A stretch of DNA of 64,000 nucleotides from Aerococcus mictus (GTDB lineage: Bacteria; Bacillota; Bacilli; Lactobacillales; Aerococcaceae), in the NCBI RefSeq assembly GCF_003286595.3, contig NZ_CP132985.1, forward strand, positions 186,001-250,000. Direction: 5' to 3'. This document shows positions 35,481-44,252 of the stretch, piece by piece. Under the pieces are notes generated by a model. That model saw only the letters and a program-made list of their open reading frames with translations, was not told where the DNA came from and searched no databases. Every line of letters begins with the position of its first letter. Position 1 is the stretch's first letter. Made by a program: the position numbers and the translations under genes.

Positions 35481-36476
35481 ATGACTAAAATTATTGTTTA
35501 TGCTGTGACTGCTGAAGAGAAACCTTTGGTAGAAGCCTGGGCTAGTCGTCATCAAGTTGAGGTGAAACTGGTAACAGAAGAGTTGACAGTGGATACGGTG
35601 GACTTAGCGGCAGGTTTTGACGGAGTATCGACTTCTCAAGTGCCTCGGATTGAAGAACCGATTTTTTCGCGTTTACATGACTTAGGTATCAAACAAATCG
35701 CCCAACGTTCAGCAGGTGTGGATATGTATGACTTAGACCAAGCCAAGGAAAATGGTATTATTATTACTAATGTCCCTACCTATTCCCCGGTTTCTATTGC
35801 AGAATACACCTTGGGGACAATTATTTATTTAAACCGCCGTTTGAATAATATTCTGCCGCGGACCAAAGCCCACAATTTCTCGCGGTCTCCTGAGGTACGC
35901 GGTCGGGTCTTAAAAGACTTAACCCTCGCGGTCATTGGGGCTGGACATATTGGGAAAGAATTAGCCCGTATTTATTCCGGTCTAGGTGGTAAGGTTGTGG
36001 CCTATGATATTGCCCCTGACCCAGCGGCTGAAAAATATTTAAGCTTTGTTGATTCGGTCGAAGAAGCGGTAGCTCAAGCAGATATTGTCAGCTTGCATAT
36101 GCCATTAACCAAGGATAATCATCATATGTTTGATGCTGACCTATTGGCTCAATGTAAGGAAGGCACCATTCTGGTTAACAATGGTCGGGGCGCTTTAGTC
36201 GATACTGATGCCTTGTTAGCAGCTATTGATTCCGGCCATATTGCTTCAGCAGCTTTGGATACCTATGAGTCTGAAGGACCTTACGTCTTCAAGGATTGGA
36301 GCGATAAAACTGTTGAAGATGAACGGCTAAAAACGCTGATTAACCATCCTAAGATTCTCTACACCCCTCACTTGGCTTACTACACCGATGACGCCATTAA
36401 GGCCCTAGTGGATGGCGGTTTAGATAGTGCCCTTGAAGTCATTGAAACTGGGGACGCCAAGAATCGGGTCAATTAA
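35481..36476 (+). CDS. ldhD: D-2-hydroxyacid dehydrogenase, probable D-lactate dehydrogenase
   Basis: A 331-residue NAD enzyme reducing pyruvate to D-lactate. NAD-binding VIGAGHIGKELARIY (about 150-164), the catalytic trio Arg in NNGRGALVDT, Glu in YESEGPYVF and His in TPHLAYYTDDAI, and the early QRSAGVDMYDLDQAK block typical of D-LDH. The frame extends back to 35340, but ATG 35481 follows AAAGAGG and starts at the usual MTKIIVY. D-lactate from this enzyme would not be a substrate for an L-lactate oxidase. Confidence 0.88.
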   Translation: MTKIIVYAVTAEEKPLVEAWASRHQVEVKLVTEELTVDTVDLAAGFDGVSTSQVPRIEEPIFSRLHDLGIKQIAQRSAGVDMYDLDQAKENGIIITNVPTYSPVSIAEYTLGTIIYLNRRLNNILPRTKAHNFSRSPEVRGRVLKDLTLAVIGAGHIGKELARIYSGLGGKVVAYDIAPDPAAEKYLSFVDSVEEAVAQADIVSLHMPLTKDNHHMFDADLLAQCKEGTILVNNGRGALVDTDALLAAIDSGHIASAALDTYESEGPYVFKDWSDKTVEDERLKTLINHPKILYTPHLAYYTDDAIKALVDGGLDSALEVIETGDAKNRVN

Positions 36477-36510
36477 TCCGAGTTAATCACTCACAAAATT
36501 GAGCGACAAT

Positions 36511-36548
36511 AACCTCTGCAGGTGAAGACTGACTTGCAGGGGTTTTTC
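36511..36548 (+). terminator. terminator of ldhD
   Basis: AACCTCTGCA/TGCAGGGGTT stem followed by a T-run. Confidence 0.7.
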
Positions 36549-36617
36549 TTTACTTACTAGTCGCATTCATTTTAGTATAATGATGATAAGAAGATGAAGG
36601 AAAGGAGGGCAATCGTC

Positions 36618-37925
36618 ATGCGCATACTCGGTCAAGAATTTCCTAAAAAAATCTATGAACGCGGCTATCGCTATTATGCTGATGATCGGGTAGAAGATAG
36701 CTATGTCAAGAATCAGACCTACCATTTCTGGGTTAGGGGTAGCGAAAAGTATCAGGTGCAATTAAACCTGGACCCAAAAGAAGAAGTCTCCAAGATGACC
36801 TGTGACTGCCCCTATGCGGATAGTGGAAAAGCCTGTAAACACATGGCGGCAGCCGCTTTGTATTATCAATTCGGGCCCTATAGTGAATATGCCATGAGCC
36901 ATCACTTTCCTGAATTAGACCGCTTGCTTTCCCAATTGCCGCGGTTAAGTTTGCTTCATTATTTTAAGCAAGTCCTTCTTGACCATCCTCAACTTGTTCA
37001 TGATGTTTATGATAGCCTCCTAGAAAGAGAAGATGAAGTCGCCGATGACGAGATAAATGTTATTCTTGATTTGTTTGATGAAATCGACGACATTTACTAT
37101 AAACATAGCCAGTCTGGAAAAATTCCTATTTTTAAGGGTTTTGCTTTAATTGAGGACTTGACCAAGTATTTAAACAACAACCTGAATGACATTCTCCACC
37201 ATGGTCAGACCCTTATTGCTCTGATGTTATTAAATCATGTCATTGAAATGGTCGACCAGGTCGAATTTGAAGAGGAATTTGGCCAAGCCGCGATTGTGAT
37301 CAACCTCTGCGACCAGGCTTATGGGTCAATCGTGGATTACCTCAGCCAGGAAGAACGCGAAGAGGGGCTAGCCATGCTGCTGGCTCTATTAAACAACCAT
37401 CATAGCTTCTGGATTGACCTCCTCCTCCCCCAAGTAATTGGCCGTCATTTTGATCGTTTCCATGAGCGCCAAGGCTTACTGAGAACGTGTTTGTATCGTA
37501 TGGAGACCTTGCAAGAAAAGTTTCCCGACCAGGATTTAGAATGGTATTTTGAGGCCCTGTTTAAACTCTACCAAGACTTAGAGCCTAGTGAGAAAGTGGT
37601 CGACTTTGCTAGCCAACACCTAGATTATCTGGCCAGTGTCGATTATTTGCGCCGTTTTGCCCTTAACGATAGTGAGGATAGTGGACAAGTTCCTGATAAA
37701 ACGGAGAAATATCCTGTACAAATTTTAACCGGTTACTTGAAACAAGCGGTGCTAGAAATTGAGTCTTCCAATAGTCGAGCCCAATACCAAAAAATTGCAA
37801 CTTTTCTTAAGAATATGGATACCATCAGCGGGGGCCGATTTGTACGCCACTGCTTTATTAACCAATTGAAAGAAGACTATCCTCACCGTCAAGCCTTATT
37901 AGAAGAATTTAGTCGGTCCTGGTGA
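36618..37925 (+). CDS. SWIM zinc finger protein
   Basis: A 435-residue protein with an N-terminal SWIM domain, CDCPYADSGKACKHMAAAAL (CxCx8CxH, about residues 56-70). The remainder is mainly helical and rich in Asp/Glu/Leu without a helicase or MuDR motif. SWIM domains bind DNA or protein; some precede Snf2 helicases, which is not the case here. AAAGGAGGG lies 8 nt before ATG 36618. Followed by exoA after 113 nt, possibly independent. Confidence 0.8.
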   Translation: MRILGQEFPKKIYERGYRYYADDRVEDSYVKNQTYHFWVRGSEKYQVQLNLDPKEEVSKMTCDCPYADSGKACKHMAAAALYYQFGPYSEYAMSHHFPELDRLLSQLPRLSLLHYFKQVLLDHPQLVHDVYDSLLEREDEVADDEINVILDLFDEIDDIYYKHSQSGKIPIFKGFALIEDLTKYLNNNLNDILHHGQTLIALMLLNHVIEMVDQVEFEEEFGQAAIVINLCDQAYGSIVDYLSQEEREEGLAMLLALLNNHHSFWIDLLLPQVIGRHFDRFHERQGLLRTCLYRMETLQEKFPDQDLEWYFEALFKLYQDLEPSEKVVDFASQHLDYLASVDYLRRFALNDSEDSGQVPDKTEKYPVQILTGYLKQAVLEIESSNSRAQYQKIATFLKNMDTISGGRFVRHCFINQLKEDYPHRQALLEEFSRSW

Positions 37926-38038
37926 CGAGCTTTTAAATGATGAGTTTAATGAGGATCCCACTACAGCGATCCTTAAGAATAGGGCTTGGGAAGGCTTTAT
38001 GATAAACTGATAGAAAAACTAAAGGAGCCGAAAAATTA

Positions 38039-38884
38039 ATGAAATTTATCTCATGGAATATTGATTCTTTAAATGCTGCCTTAACCAGTGATTCCAACCG
38101 GGCTCAATTGTCACGGGAAGTCTTACGGACAATTGACCAATACGATCCTGATATTATCGCCATTCAAGAAACCAAGCTATCCGCCAAAGGGCCTAGCAAA
38201 AAGCACCAAGAGGCCTTGGCCGAATGGTTCCCTGACTATAATAACGCCTGGGTCAGTTCAGTCGAACCAGCCCGCAAATCCTATGCTGGAAACATGGTTC
38301 TCTATAAAAACGATCTTGAACCGACTATTTCCTATCCTAAGATCGGGGCGCCAGAACCCATGGATAGCGAAGGCCGGATTATTACCCTTGATTTTGGGAG
38401 CTTTTACTTTACCCAAGTTTATACGCCTAATGCCGGGAATGGCTTGAAACGTTTAGAAGAACGTCAAGTTTGGGATGAAAAATATGCCCAATACCTCAGT
38501 CAACTGGACCAAGAGAAGCCTCTTATTGCGACGGGAGACTTTAATGTGGCCCATAAGGAAATTGACCTGGCTCACCCAGAAAACAACCATAAGTCAGCCG
38601 GCTTTACGGATGAAGAACGGTCCGGTTTTACCAAGCTCTTGGATTGTGGTTTTACTGATACCTTCCGTCATATTCATGGGGATGTAGAAGGCGTCTATAG
38701 CTGGTGGGCACAACGGGTCAAGACCAGCAAAATCAATAACTCCGGCTGGAGAATTGACTATTTCTTGGTCAGTGACCGTATCGCTGATGCCGTTAAAAAG
38801 TCGGAAATGATTGATTCCGGCACCCGCCAAGACCATACCCCAATTTATCTAGAGCTTTCTGATGAAATCAAAGCAGGGGATTAG
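38039..38884 (+). CDS. exoA: exodeoxyribonuclease III / AP endonuclease
   Basis: A 281-residue EEP-fold nuclease. Motifs: FISWNIDSLNAA, IIAIQETKLS (metal Glu), YTPNAGNGLKRLEER, ATGDFNVAHKEIDL (Asp and Asn), SGFTKLLDCGFTDTFRH, SWWAQR, WRIDYFLVS and the terminal QDHTPIYL (His). It cuts DNA at abasic sites in base excision repair. GGAGCC site before the ATG. The stop is 50 nt upstream of the crRNA-like mini-array. Confidence 0.93.
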   Translation: MKFISWNIDSLNAALTSDSNRAQLSREVLRTIDQYDPDIIAIQETKLSAKGPSKKHQEALAEWFPDYNNAWVSSVEPARKSYAGNMVLYKNDLEPTISYPKIGAPEPMDSEGRIITLDFGSFYFTQVYTPNAGNGLKRLEERQVWDEKYAQYLSQLDQEKPLIATGDFNVAHKEIDLAHPENNHKSAGFTDEERSGFTKLLDCGFTDTFRHIHGDVEGVYSWWAQRVKTSKINNSGWRIDYFLVSDRIADAVKKSEMIDSGTRQDHTPIYLELSDEIKAGD

Positions 38885-38934
38885 CTTGTGGCTTTTTAGT
38901 AAGCTAACAGCATAGTTAGCTATGTCCTAGATTA

Positions 38935-39049
38935 TATATTCCCGCACTTGCGGGGGTGATCCTATTGTCATTTTGATAAGATGGAGCGCATATATTATTT
39001 CCCGCATTTGCGGGGGAAACTTCTTGATTTTTTATCAAGAAGTTTTTTG
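38935..39049 (+). ncRNA. CreR-like single-spacer crRNA gene upstream of cas3
   Basis: Two degenerate repeats 61 nt apart. Repeat A (38935-38962) keeps the hairpin CCCGCACTTGCGGG and the exact 5'-handle source GGGTGATCC, but its first six bases have diverged. Repeat B (38996-39023) keeps only the hairpin CCCGCATTTGCGGG and loses the handle. Thus exactly the parts needed for one mature crRNA are retained. A terminator follows. The spacer (38964-38995) matches minus-strand positions 39117-39102 in the cas3 promoter at spacer positions 1-5, 7-11 and 13-16, mismatching only at 6 and 12. The PAM is AAC. I could not identify its promoter. Confidence 0.75.
39017..39049 (+). terminator. terminator of the crRNA-like gene
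   Basis: Perfect 12-bp stem (39017-39028 with 39034-39045) and TTTTTT-type tail; the 5' arm overlaps the end of repeat B. Confidence 0.8.
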
Positions 39050-39076
39050 TATAAATTAAAATTATATGGAAAACGG

Positions 39077-39105
39077 TTGTAATTAATCTTTTGATCATTT
39101 ATTAT
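39077..39105 (+). promoter_or_regulatory. cas operon promoter
   Basis: TTGTAA (39077-39082) and TATTAT (39100-39105) with 17-nt spacing, predicting a start near 39112, about 50 nt before the cas3 ATG. Confidence 0.6.
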
Positions 39106-39117
39106 AAAAATAACAAT
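39086..39117 (-). promoter_or_regulatory. partial protospacer for the CreR-like guide, over the cas promoter
   Basis: The minus strand from 39117 reads ATTGTTATTTTTATAA; the guide reads ATTGTCATTTTGATAA. The preceding bases on that strand (39120-39118) are AAC. The 32-nt footprint covers the -10 box and most of the spacer region, so Cascade binding would block RNA polymerase. Identity ends after position 16 apart from scattered bases, which should allow binding but not Cas3 cleavage. Confidence 0.7.
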
Positions 39118-39162
39118 GTTTTAAAAATAAAAAGTGAGAAAGGGGGTGATCGTATCGATCAG

Positions 39163-41913
39163 ATGATTTCTGCTTTATGGGGCAAAAAAAGCGAAAAATT
39201 TGGACAGTTCTATTGGCTTCCTTTAATACAACATTTAAAGGATACTTATGGCGTTGCTGGAGCACTTTGGGAACATTGGATGAGCCCAGGACAAAAAGAA
39301 TTTATCCAAATAGCTTCCCATACTGATAGTGACGGTGCTAAAAAACTCTATCAATACCTTGCTGCAATCCATGATGGGGGCAAGGCTAGTCCCGCTTTTC
39401 AGGCTATGCCTAACTTTTCCCATCATTCAGAAGATCTTGAAAAGACACTGTTAGAAAAGTTAGAGAGAGCTGGTTTTGTTGGTATAAGTAAGGTACAGTT
39501 ATCCGATCGTCAAAAAAGCCACCATAGCTTAGCAGGGCAAGCGCTTCTGATAGATGATCAAATCAATAAGGATATCGCTTCTATTGTTGGAGCCCATCAC
39601 GGCAAGCCGTTGGATTCTAATCGAGACTACAAACATCAGTTAAAATCCTATGGTAATAATTATTTTCAAAGTGACAATCCAGATGAGCCTATTTACCAAA
39701 CTTGGCAAACAACACAAGAAGCTATTTTTAACTGGGCTTTAAATTTATCAGGTTATACCCAGGTGGAGGAACTTCCTGAGATTAGTCAAGCAGGGCAAGT
39801 TTTGTTAGCAGGAGCCTTAATTATGGCTGACTGGATTGCTAGTAATGAACATTATTTTCCTTTAATTCCAATTGATCAAGCATCCATTTTAGACTCGCAA
39901 AGTCGACTTGAAAATGGATTTACACAGTGGAAGAAGACTGATCTCTGGCAACCTCATGGAGCTATTGATATTAACAATTTTTATTATGATCGTTTTAAGT
40001 TTCTACCGCGAGATATGCAGCGAGTATTTTCAGAAACCATTGAAGCGACTGATCAACCAGGAATCTTCATTTTAGAAGCACCTATGGGGTTAGGCAAGAC
40101 AGAAGCTGCCCTTGCAGGGGCAGAGCAATTAGCCTTTAAAACTGGGCGTTCTGGTGTGTACTTTGGCTTGCCTACTCAAGCGACTTCAAATGGTATTTTC
40201 CCTCGTATAAAAGACTGGTTAGAAAGAATCGAAGAACTAAATGGCGACAAAGCGTCCCTGCGCTTAGCTCACGGAAAGGCAGCCCTTAATGATGATTTTG
40301 CCAAATTAGCTCATCAAGTTGACCCTGATGGCGAAGAAGAGAGTACGATTATTGCCAATGAATGGTTTGCTGGTAGAAAAACAACTGCTTTAGATGATTT
40401 TGTCGTCGGAACTGTCGATCAGTTTCTTTTATTGGCACTTAAACAAAAACATTTAATGCTTCGTCACTTGGGGTTTAGTAAGAAAGTCGTTATTATCGAC
40501 GAAGTTCACTCGTACGACGCTTACATGAGTACTTATTTATATCGAGCTCTTGAATGGATGGGGGCTTACCAGGTACCTGTTATTATTTTATCAGCTACTT
40601 TACCAGCGGATAGACGACTAAAAATGATACAGTCCTACTTAAAAGGAAGAAATAAACAAGTAAAGAAAATTGATTTATCTGACCAATTAGAAACGATTGA
40701 TTATCCTTTAATCACTTATACTGATGGAGATGCTATCCATCAAGAGACGCATTTTGATAAAAATAAGATTGAGCATAAGACTGTAAAGATTCATAAATTA
40801 CCTGTTATGGAACAAATGGACGCTCTTATAGAATTAGTGGAAGGTTTGTTACAATCAGGAGGAGTCATTGGTATTATCGTGAATACTGTCAAACGGGCTC
40901 AAGCTCTAGCAAACGCTCTTTCTGAAAGAATAGGGGAAGAGTTCGTTGAATTGCTCCATTCTAATTTTATTGCGACTGACCGCGCTGATAAAGAAAATCA
41001 GCTTCTTCAGCAAATTGGTAAAGACAAAAAACGGCCAGAAAGAAAAGTAATTATTGGTACTCAAGTGATCGAGCAATCTTTAGATATCGATTTTGATGTA
41101 TTAATTAGTGATTTAGCCCCTATGGATTTACTAATTCAAAGGGTTGGCCGCATGCACCGTCATGATATTGACCGGCCTAGTAAACATCATGAGCCCATTT
41201 TCTATGTTTTAGGAATAAGTGAATCTTTAGATTTTGAAAAAGGATCAGAAGCGGTGTATGGTGGCTACCTTTTAGCTAGGACGCAATATTTCTTGCCGAA
41301 TAAATTATATATACCAAGCGATATTTCCTCATTGGTGCAAGCTGTTTATAGTAATCAAACCATAGATTTAAATCATGACATACAAGTAAAATATGATGAA
41401 ATGGTTTTAAAACATGAGCGCTATCTTAAAAGTAAAAAAGCCAAGGCAAAAGGTTATTTACTAGCGTCACCTGATCATAGTGGAAGAAAATCTTTAGTTG
41501 GGTGGTTAAAAAGTCCTTCTACTGAAGAGGGAGAAGAAAAAGCTTATGCACAAGTCCGCGATAGCCAAGAGACTATTGAGGTGATTGCACTTAAGAAAGT
41601 TGGAAGTGGTTATGGTACTTTTGCTGAACAGGTGGATCTTTCTGAAAGAATCGATGATCCGCTTGTAGCCAAAGAAATTGCTAAAGAAACACTGCGTTTA
41701 CCGTATCAATTAAGTGTTTTATATAACAATATAATTGATCAAAGTATTAATTTCCTAGAAAGCTATAATCTTAAGTATTTACCAGACTGGCAAGAACAAA
41801 GTTGGCTAAAAGGCAGCCTAGGTATTATATTTGATGAAAATAATGAATTTGTAATTAACGATTATAAATTAATTTATGATCGTAAATATGGTTTGATTTG
41901 TGAAAGGATGTGA
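39163..41913 (+). CDS. cas3: CRISPR-associated nuclease-helicase Cas3 (type I-E)
   Basis: A 916-residue HD nuclease fused to a superfamily 2 helicase that degrades DNA marked by Cascade. HD motif HDGGKASPAF (His70-Asp71), later HHSLAGQALL and GAHHGKP; Walker A MGLGKTEAAL (about 307), DEVH box IIDEVHSYDA (about 445), SATLP, and motif VI QRVGRMHRH. The frame is open back to 39091, but that stretch is the promoter and leader. ATG 39163 is chosen, although AAGGGGGTGAT lies about 15 nt away, longer than usual. First gene of the cas operon; the cse1 start overlaps its end. Confidence 0.95.
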   Translation: MISALWGKKSEKFGQFYWLPLIQHLKDTYGVAGALWEHWMSPGQKEFIQIASHTDSDGAKKLYQYLAAIHDGGKASPAFQAMPNFSHHSEDLEKTLLEKLERAGFVGISKVQLSDRQKSHHSLAGQALLIDDQINKDIASIVGAHHGKPLDSNRDYKHQLKSYGNNYFQSDNPDEPIYQTWQTTQEAIFNWALNLSGYTQVEELPEISQAGQVLLAGALIMADWIASNEHYFPLIPIDQASILDSQSRLENGFTQWKKTDLWQPHGAIDINNFYYDRFKFLPRDMQRVFSETIEATDQPGIFILEAPMGLGKTEAALAGAEQLAFKTGRSGVYFGLPTQATSNGIFPRIKDWLERIEELNGDKASLRLAHGKAALNDDFAKLAHQVDPDGEEESTIIANEWFAGRKTTALDDFVVGTVDQFLLLALKQKHLMLRHLGFSKKVVIIDEVHSYDAYMSTYLYRALEWMGAYQVPVIILSATLPADRRLKMIQSYLKGRNKQVKKIDLSDQLETIDYPLITYTDGDAIHQETHFDKNKIEHKTVKIHKLPVMEQMDALIELVEGLLQSGGVIGIIVNTVKRAQALANALSERIGEEFVELLHSNFIATDRADKENQLLQQIGKDKKRPERKVIIGTQVIEQSLDIDFDVLISDLAPMDLLIQRVGRMHRHDIDRPSKHHEPIFYVLGISESLDFEKGSEAVYGGYLLARTQYFLPNKLYIPSDISSLVQAVYSNQTIDLNHDIQVKYDEMVLKHERYLKSKKAKAKGYLLASPDHSGRKSLVGWLKSPSTEEGEEKAYAQVRDSQETIEVIALKKVGSGYGTFAEQVDLSERIDDPLVAKEIAKETLRLPYQLSVLYNNIIDQSINFLESYNLKYLPDWQEQSWLKGSLGIIFDENNEFVINDYKLIYDRKYGLICERM

Positions 41914-41917
41914 CATA

Positions 41918-43648
41918 GTGGCTAAATTTAATTTAATTGACGAGCCTTGGATAGCAGTCATTAATAAAGAAAGCGGAGATAATTTACTTCTTTCTTTACG
42001 CGATGTCTTCGAAAAAGCACCAACGTTAAGCCAGTTAGCTGGAGATAGCAAAACTCAGGATTTTGCGGTTTTACGCTTATTACTTGCTATTTTACAAACA
42101 GTATATTCACGAATGGATGCTAGTGGACAAGCCTATGACCAAGTTGATTTAACGGAACGCTATCAACAAATAAAAGATGTTGATGAGTTCGATGAAGATG
42201 ATTATGTTCAGAGTTTAGAAGAAACTTGGCAGTTAATCTGGGAAGAGGGAGAATTCTCTGAAGCGGTTAATGATTATTTAGAGGCATGGTACGATCGATT
42301 TTATCTTTTTGATGATCAATATCCATTTTTTCAGGTGACTCAAGCTGATATTGCAGAAGATAAGATTAGTAAGTCTAAAGCAAGTAGCATACAAGCTAAA
42401 AATATTAACCGCACTATATCAGAGAGTGGAAATAAAATAGCTTTATTCTCTCCTAGCTATGGAGAAAATAAGGAACTGTTGTGGGCTGATCAAGTAGCTC
42501 GTTGGTTGTTAACTTTTCAGGGCTATTCAGGTTTGTCAGATAAAGTTATATTTGGAAAAGAAAAATATAAAGCTTCTAAGGGCTGGTTATTTGACATTGG
42601 AGGACTTTATTTAGGGGGGAGAAATTTATTTGAAACTTTGTGGTTGAACACTGTCCTAGTACATCCACGTGAAGAGTATCGCTTAAATAGACAAAAACCT
42701 TGTTGGGAATTTACTGGGTCAGAAATCATTGATCATTATTTTTCAGGTGATAATTGTGATAATCTGGCTGAGCTCTATTGCGCTTGGAGTCGAGCGATTT
42801 ATATTGATCCGGAAAGCGATTTAAATAAACCTTTCTCTTTTGAAGTGGTTAAGCTACCGGAAATTAATCACGTAGATAATTTCTTAGAACCTATGACAGT
42901 CTGGCGTAAAAATGCTAGTGGTGAAAATAAAGGAAGGTATACTCCCAGGAAGCATGTTGCCGGACAATCGTTATGGCGGTCTTTTGGTTTAGTCCTTCCA
43001 TCGAATTCTAAAAAGGAAGAGAATGAGGGGGAAAGTCATCGTCCAGAAATAATAACTTGGCTTGATTATCTAGATGATATTACCGATTCTTTGTTGGATG
43101 ATTATCCTCTAACTATACATGCTATAAGTATGCAAGATGATGGGAATGCTACTTCCTGGGTGCCTACCGATGAAATTTACGATGAACTAAAGATTGATGA
43201 CCAAGTAGCTGCTGATGTCAGTTCGGCAGGTTGGATTCCGCGGATCAATGATACTGTAACAGAAACTAAAGAAGCTATTGAACGCACTTTTCGCTATTTT
43301 TTGATGGAAATAAAAGATATACGAAACTTAGGAAGTAATGATTTTGTTGACCAAAAAATTGAGGAGTTGTATTTCTTAATCGATTTACCCTTTAGAGACT
43401 GGTTAATTGAGATAAAACCAGAAGATGCTAAAGATCAGAAGATCATTCAGTGGCGTCAAGTTTTGCGAAAGATTGTAATGAATAAAATTAATCACATGGT
43501 TCAAGAGGCTGGCCCACGGGATTATAAAGGAAAGGTTTATGAAGCTAAAGACGGCCAGACTTATTTAAAAAACATCGCTACGGCCTATAATACTGTAACC
43601 TATTTTATTAATAAAAAATTAAGTGTAAGGGAGGATAGACATGACTGA
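41918..43648 (+). CDS. cse1: Cascade large subunit Cse1 (Cas8e)
   Basis: A 576-residue protein with the conserved N-terminus FNLIDEPWIAV and the block LLRLLLAILQ. Cse1 reads the PAM and recruits Cas3. Start GTG 41918, after AAGGATGTG, 4 nt past the cas3 stop; the frame itself begins earlier at 41900. It overlaps cse2 by 8 nt. Length is slightly above the usual 500-560. Confidence 0.93.
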   Translation: MAKFNLIDEPWIAVINKESGDNLLLSLRDVFEKAPTLSQLAGDSKTQDFAVLRLLLAILQTVYSRMDASGQAYDQVDLTERYQQIKDVDEFDEDDYVQSLEETWQLIWEEGEFSEAVNDYLEAWYDRFYLFDDQYPFFQVTQADIAEDKISKSKASSIQAKNINRTISESGNKIALFSPSYGENKELLWADQVARWLLTFQGYSGLSDKVIFGKEKYKASKGWLFDIGGLYLGGRNLFETLWLNTVLVHPREEYRLNRQKPCWEFTGSEIIDHYFSGDNCDNLAELYCAWSRAIYIDPESDLNKPFSFEVVKLPEINHVDNFLEPMTVWRKNASGENKGRYTPRKHVAGQSLWRSFGLVLPSNSKKEENEGESHRPEIITWLDYLDDITDSLLDDYPLTIHAISMQDDGNATSWVPTDEIYDELKIDDQVAADVSSAGWIPRINDTVTETKEAIERTFRYFLMEIKDIRNLGSNDFVDQKIEELYFLIDLPFRDWLIEIKPEDAKDQKIIQWRQVLRKIVMNKINHMVQEAGPRDYKGKVYEAKDGQTYLKNIATAYNTVTYFINKKLSVREDRHD

Positions 43649-44252
43649 GACAAACAAAAAGCAAGTATCTGTTTACCAGGTAACAGCTAGAATGATTAAT
43701 GATTTGGCCCGAAATGATGGGACAACTATAAGTAAAGCTCACCTAGCTAGATTACGCCAGTCAATTGGTAAACCTTTAAGTCAGACGGTTGATATTTGGC
43801 CATTACTATTTCAATATCTACCAGAAGAATTTCTAAGCAAGAGTGGGAAAACAACTTTAGAGCAAAAAGCGATATTAACGACATTGCAACTTTATGCTTT
43901 ATACCAGCAAGGAAGTCAAAATGCAGAGGTTAAACTTAACAAACAAGAAAACACACCCAATATTGGTGCTTCACTCGCTTACTTGCGAAGAGAAAAGGAT
44001 CAACGAGTTGCTAGCGATCGCCGTTTTAACACTTTAATTACGGCAACAGATTTTACAGAATTAATCTATTATTTACGCCAAATGGTTAAATTATTAAAAG
44101 GAAAATCGCAGGGGCAAGTTCTTATTAACTATCCACGTTTGGCTGAAGATCTATATTGGTATTTGAGAGGATACGAAGAAAACGTGCGTATTCGTTGGGC
44201 ACAGAGTTACTATATGAACAGAGAAGAAGGAGTAAATAGTGATGAAGAATAA
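43641..44252 (+). CDS. cse2: Cascade small subunit Cse2 (CasB)
   Basis: A 203-residue, mainly helical basic protein with ARNDGTTISKAHLARLRQSIGKPL and the C-terminal FTELIYYLRQMVKLLK block of CasB. It stabilises the displaced strand in the R-loop. Overlaps cse1 by 8 nt and cas7 by 11 nt, so translation is coupled. Confidence 0.92.
   Translation: MTETNKKQVSVYQVTARMINDLARNDGTTISKAHLARLRQSIGKPLSQTVDIWPLLFQYLPEEFLSKSGKTTLEQKAILTTLQLYALYQQGSQNAEVKLNKQENTPNIGASLAYLRREKDQRVASDRRFNTLITATDFTELIYYLRQMVKLLKGKSQGQVLINYPRLAEDLYWYLRGYEENVRIRWAQSYYMNREEGVNSDEE

Noticed and set aside
36567..36761. Minus-strand frame over the SWIM gene start
   Set aside because: Overlaps the AAAGGAGGG and start of the SWIM protein with no independent support.
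39136..39150. GGGGGTGATC before cas3 resembling the end of the CRISPR repeat
   Set aside because: It lacks the hairpin and is simply complementary to the 16S rRNA 3' end (AAGGAGGTGATC-like), so it is best read as the ribosome binding site.
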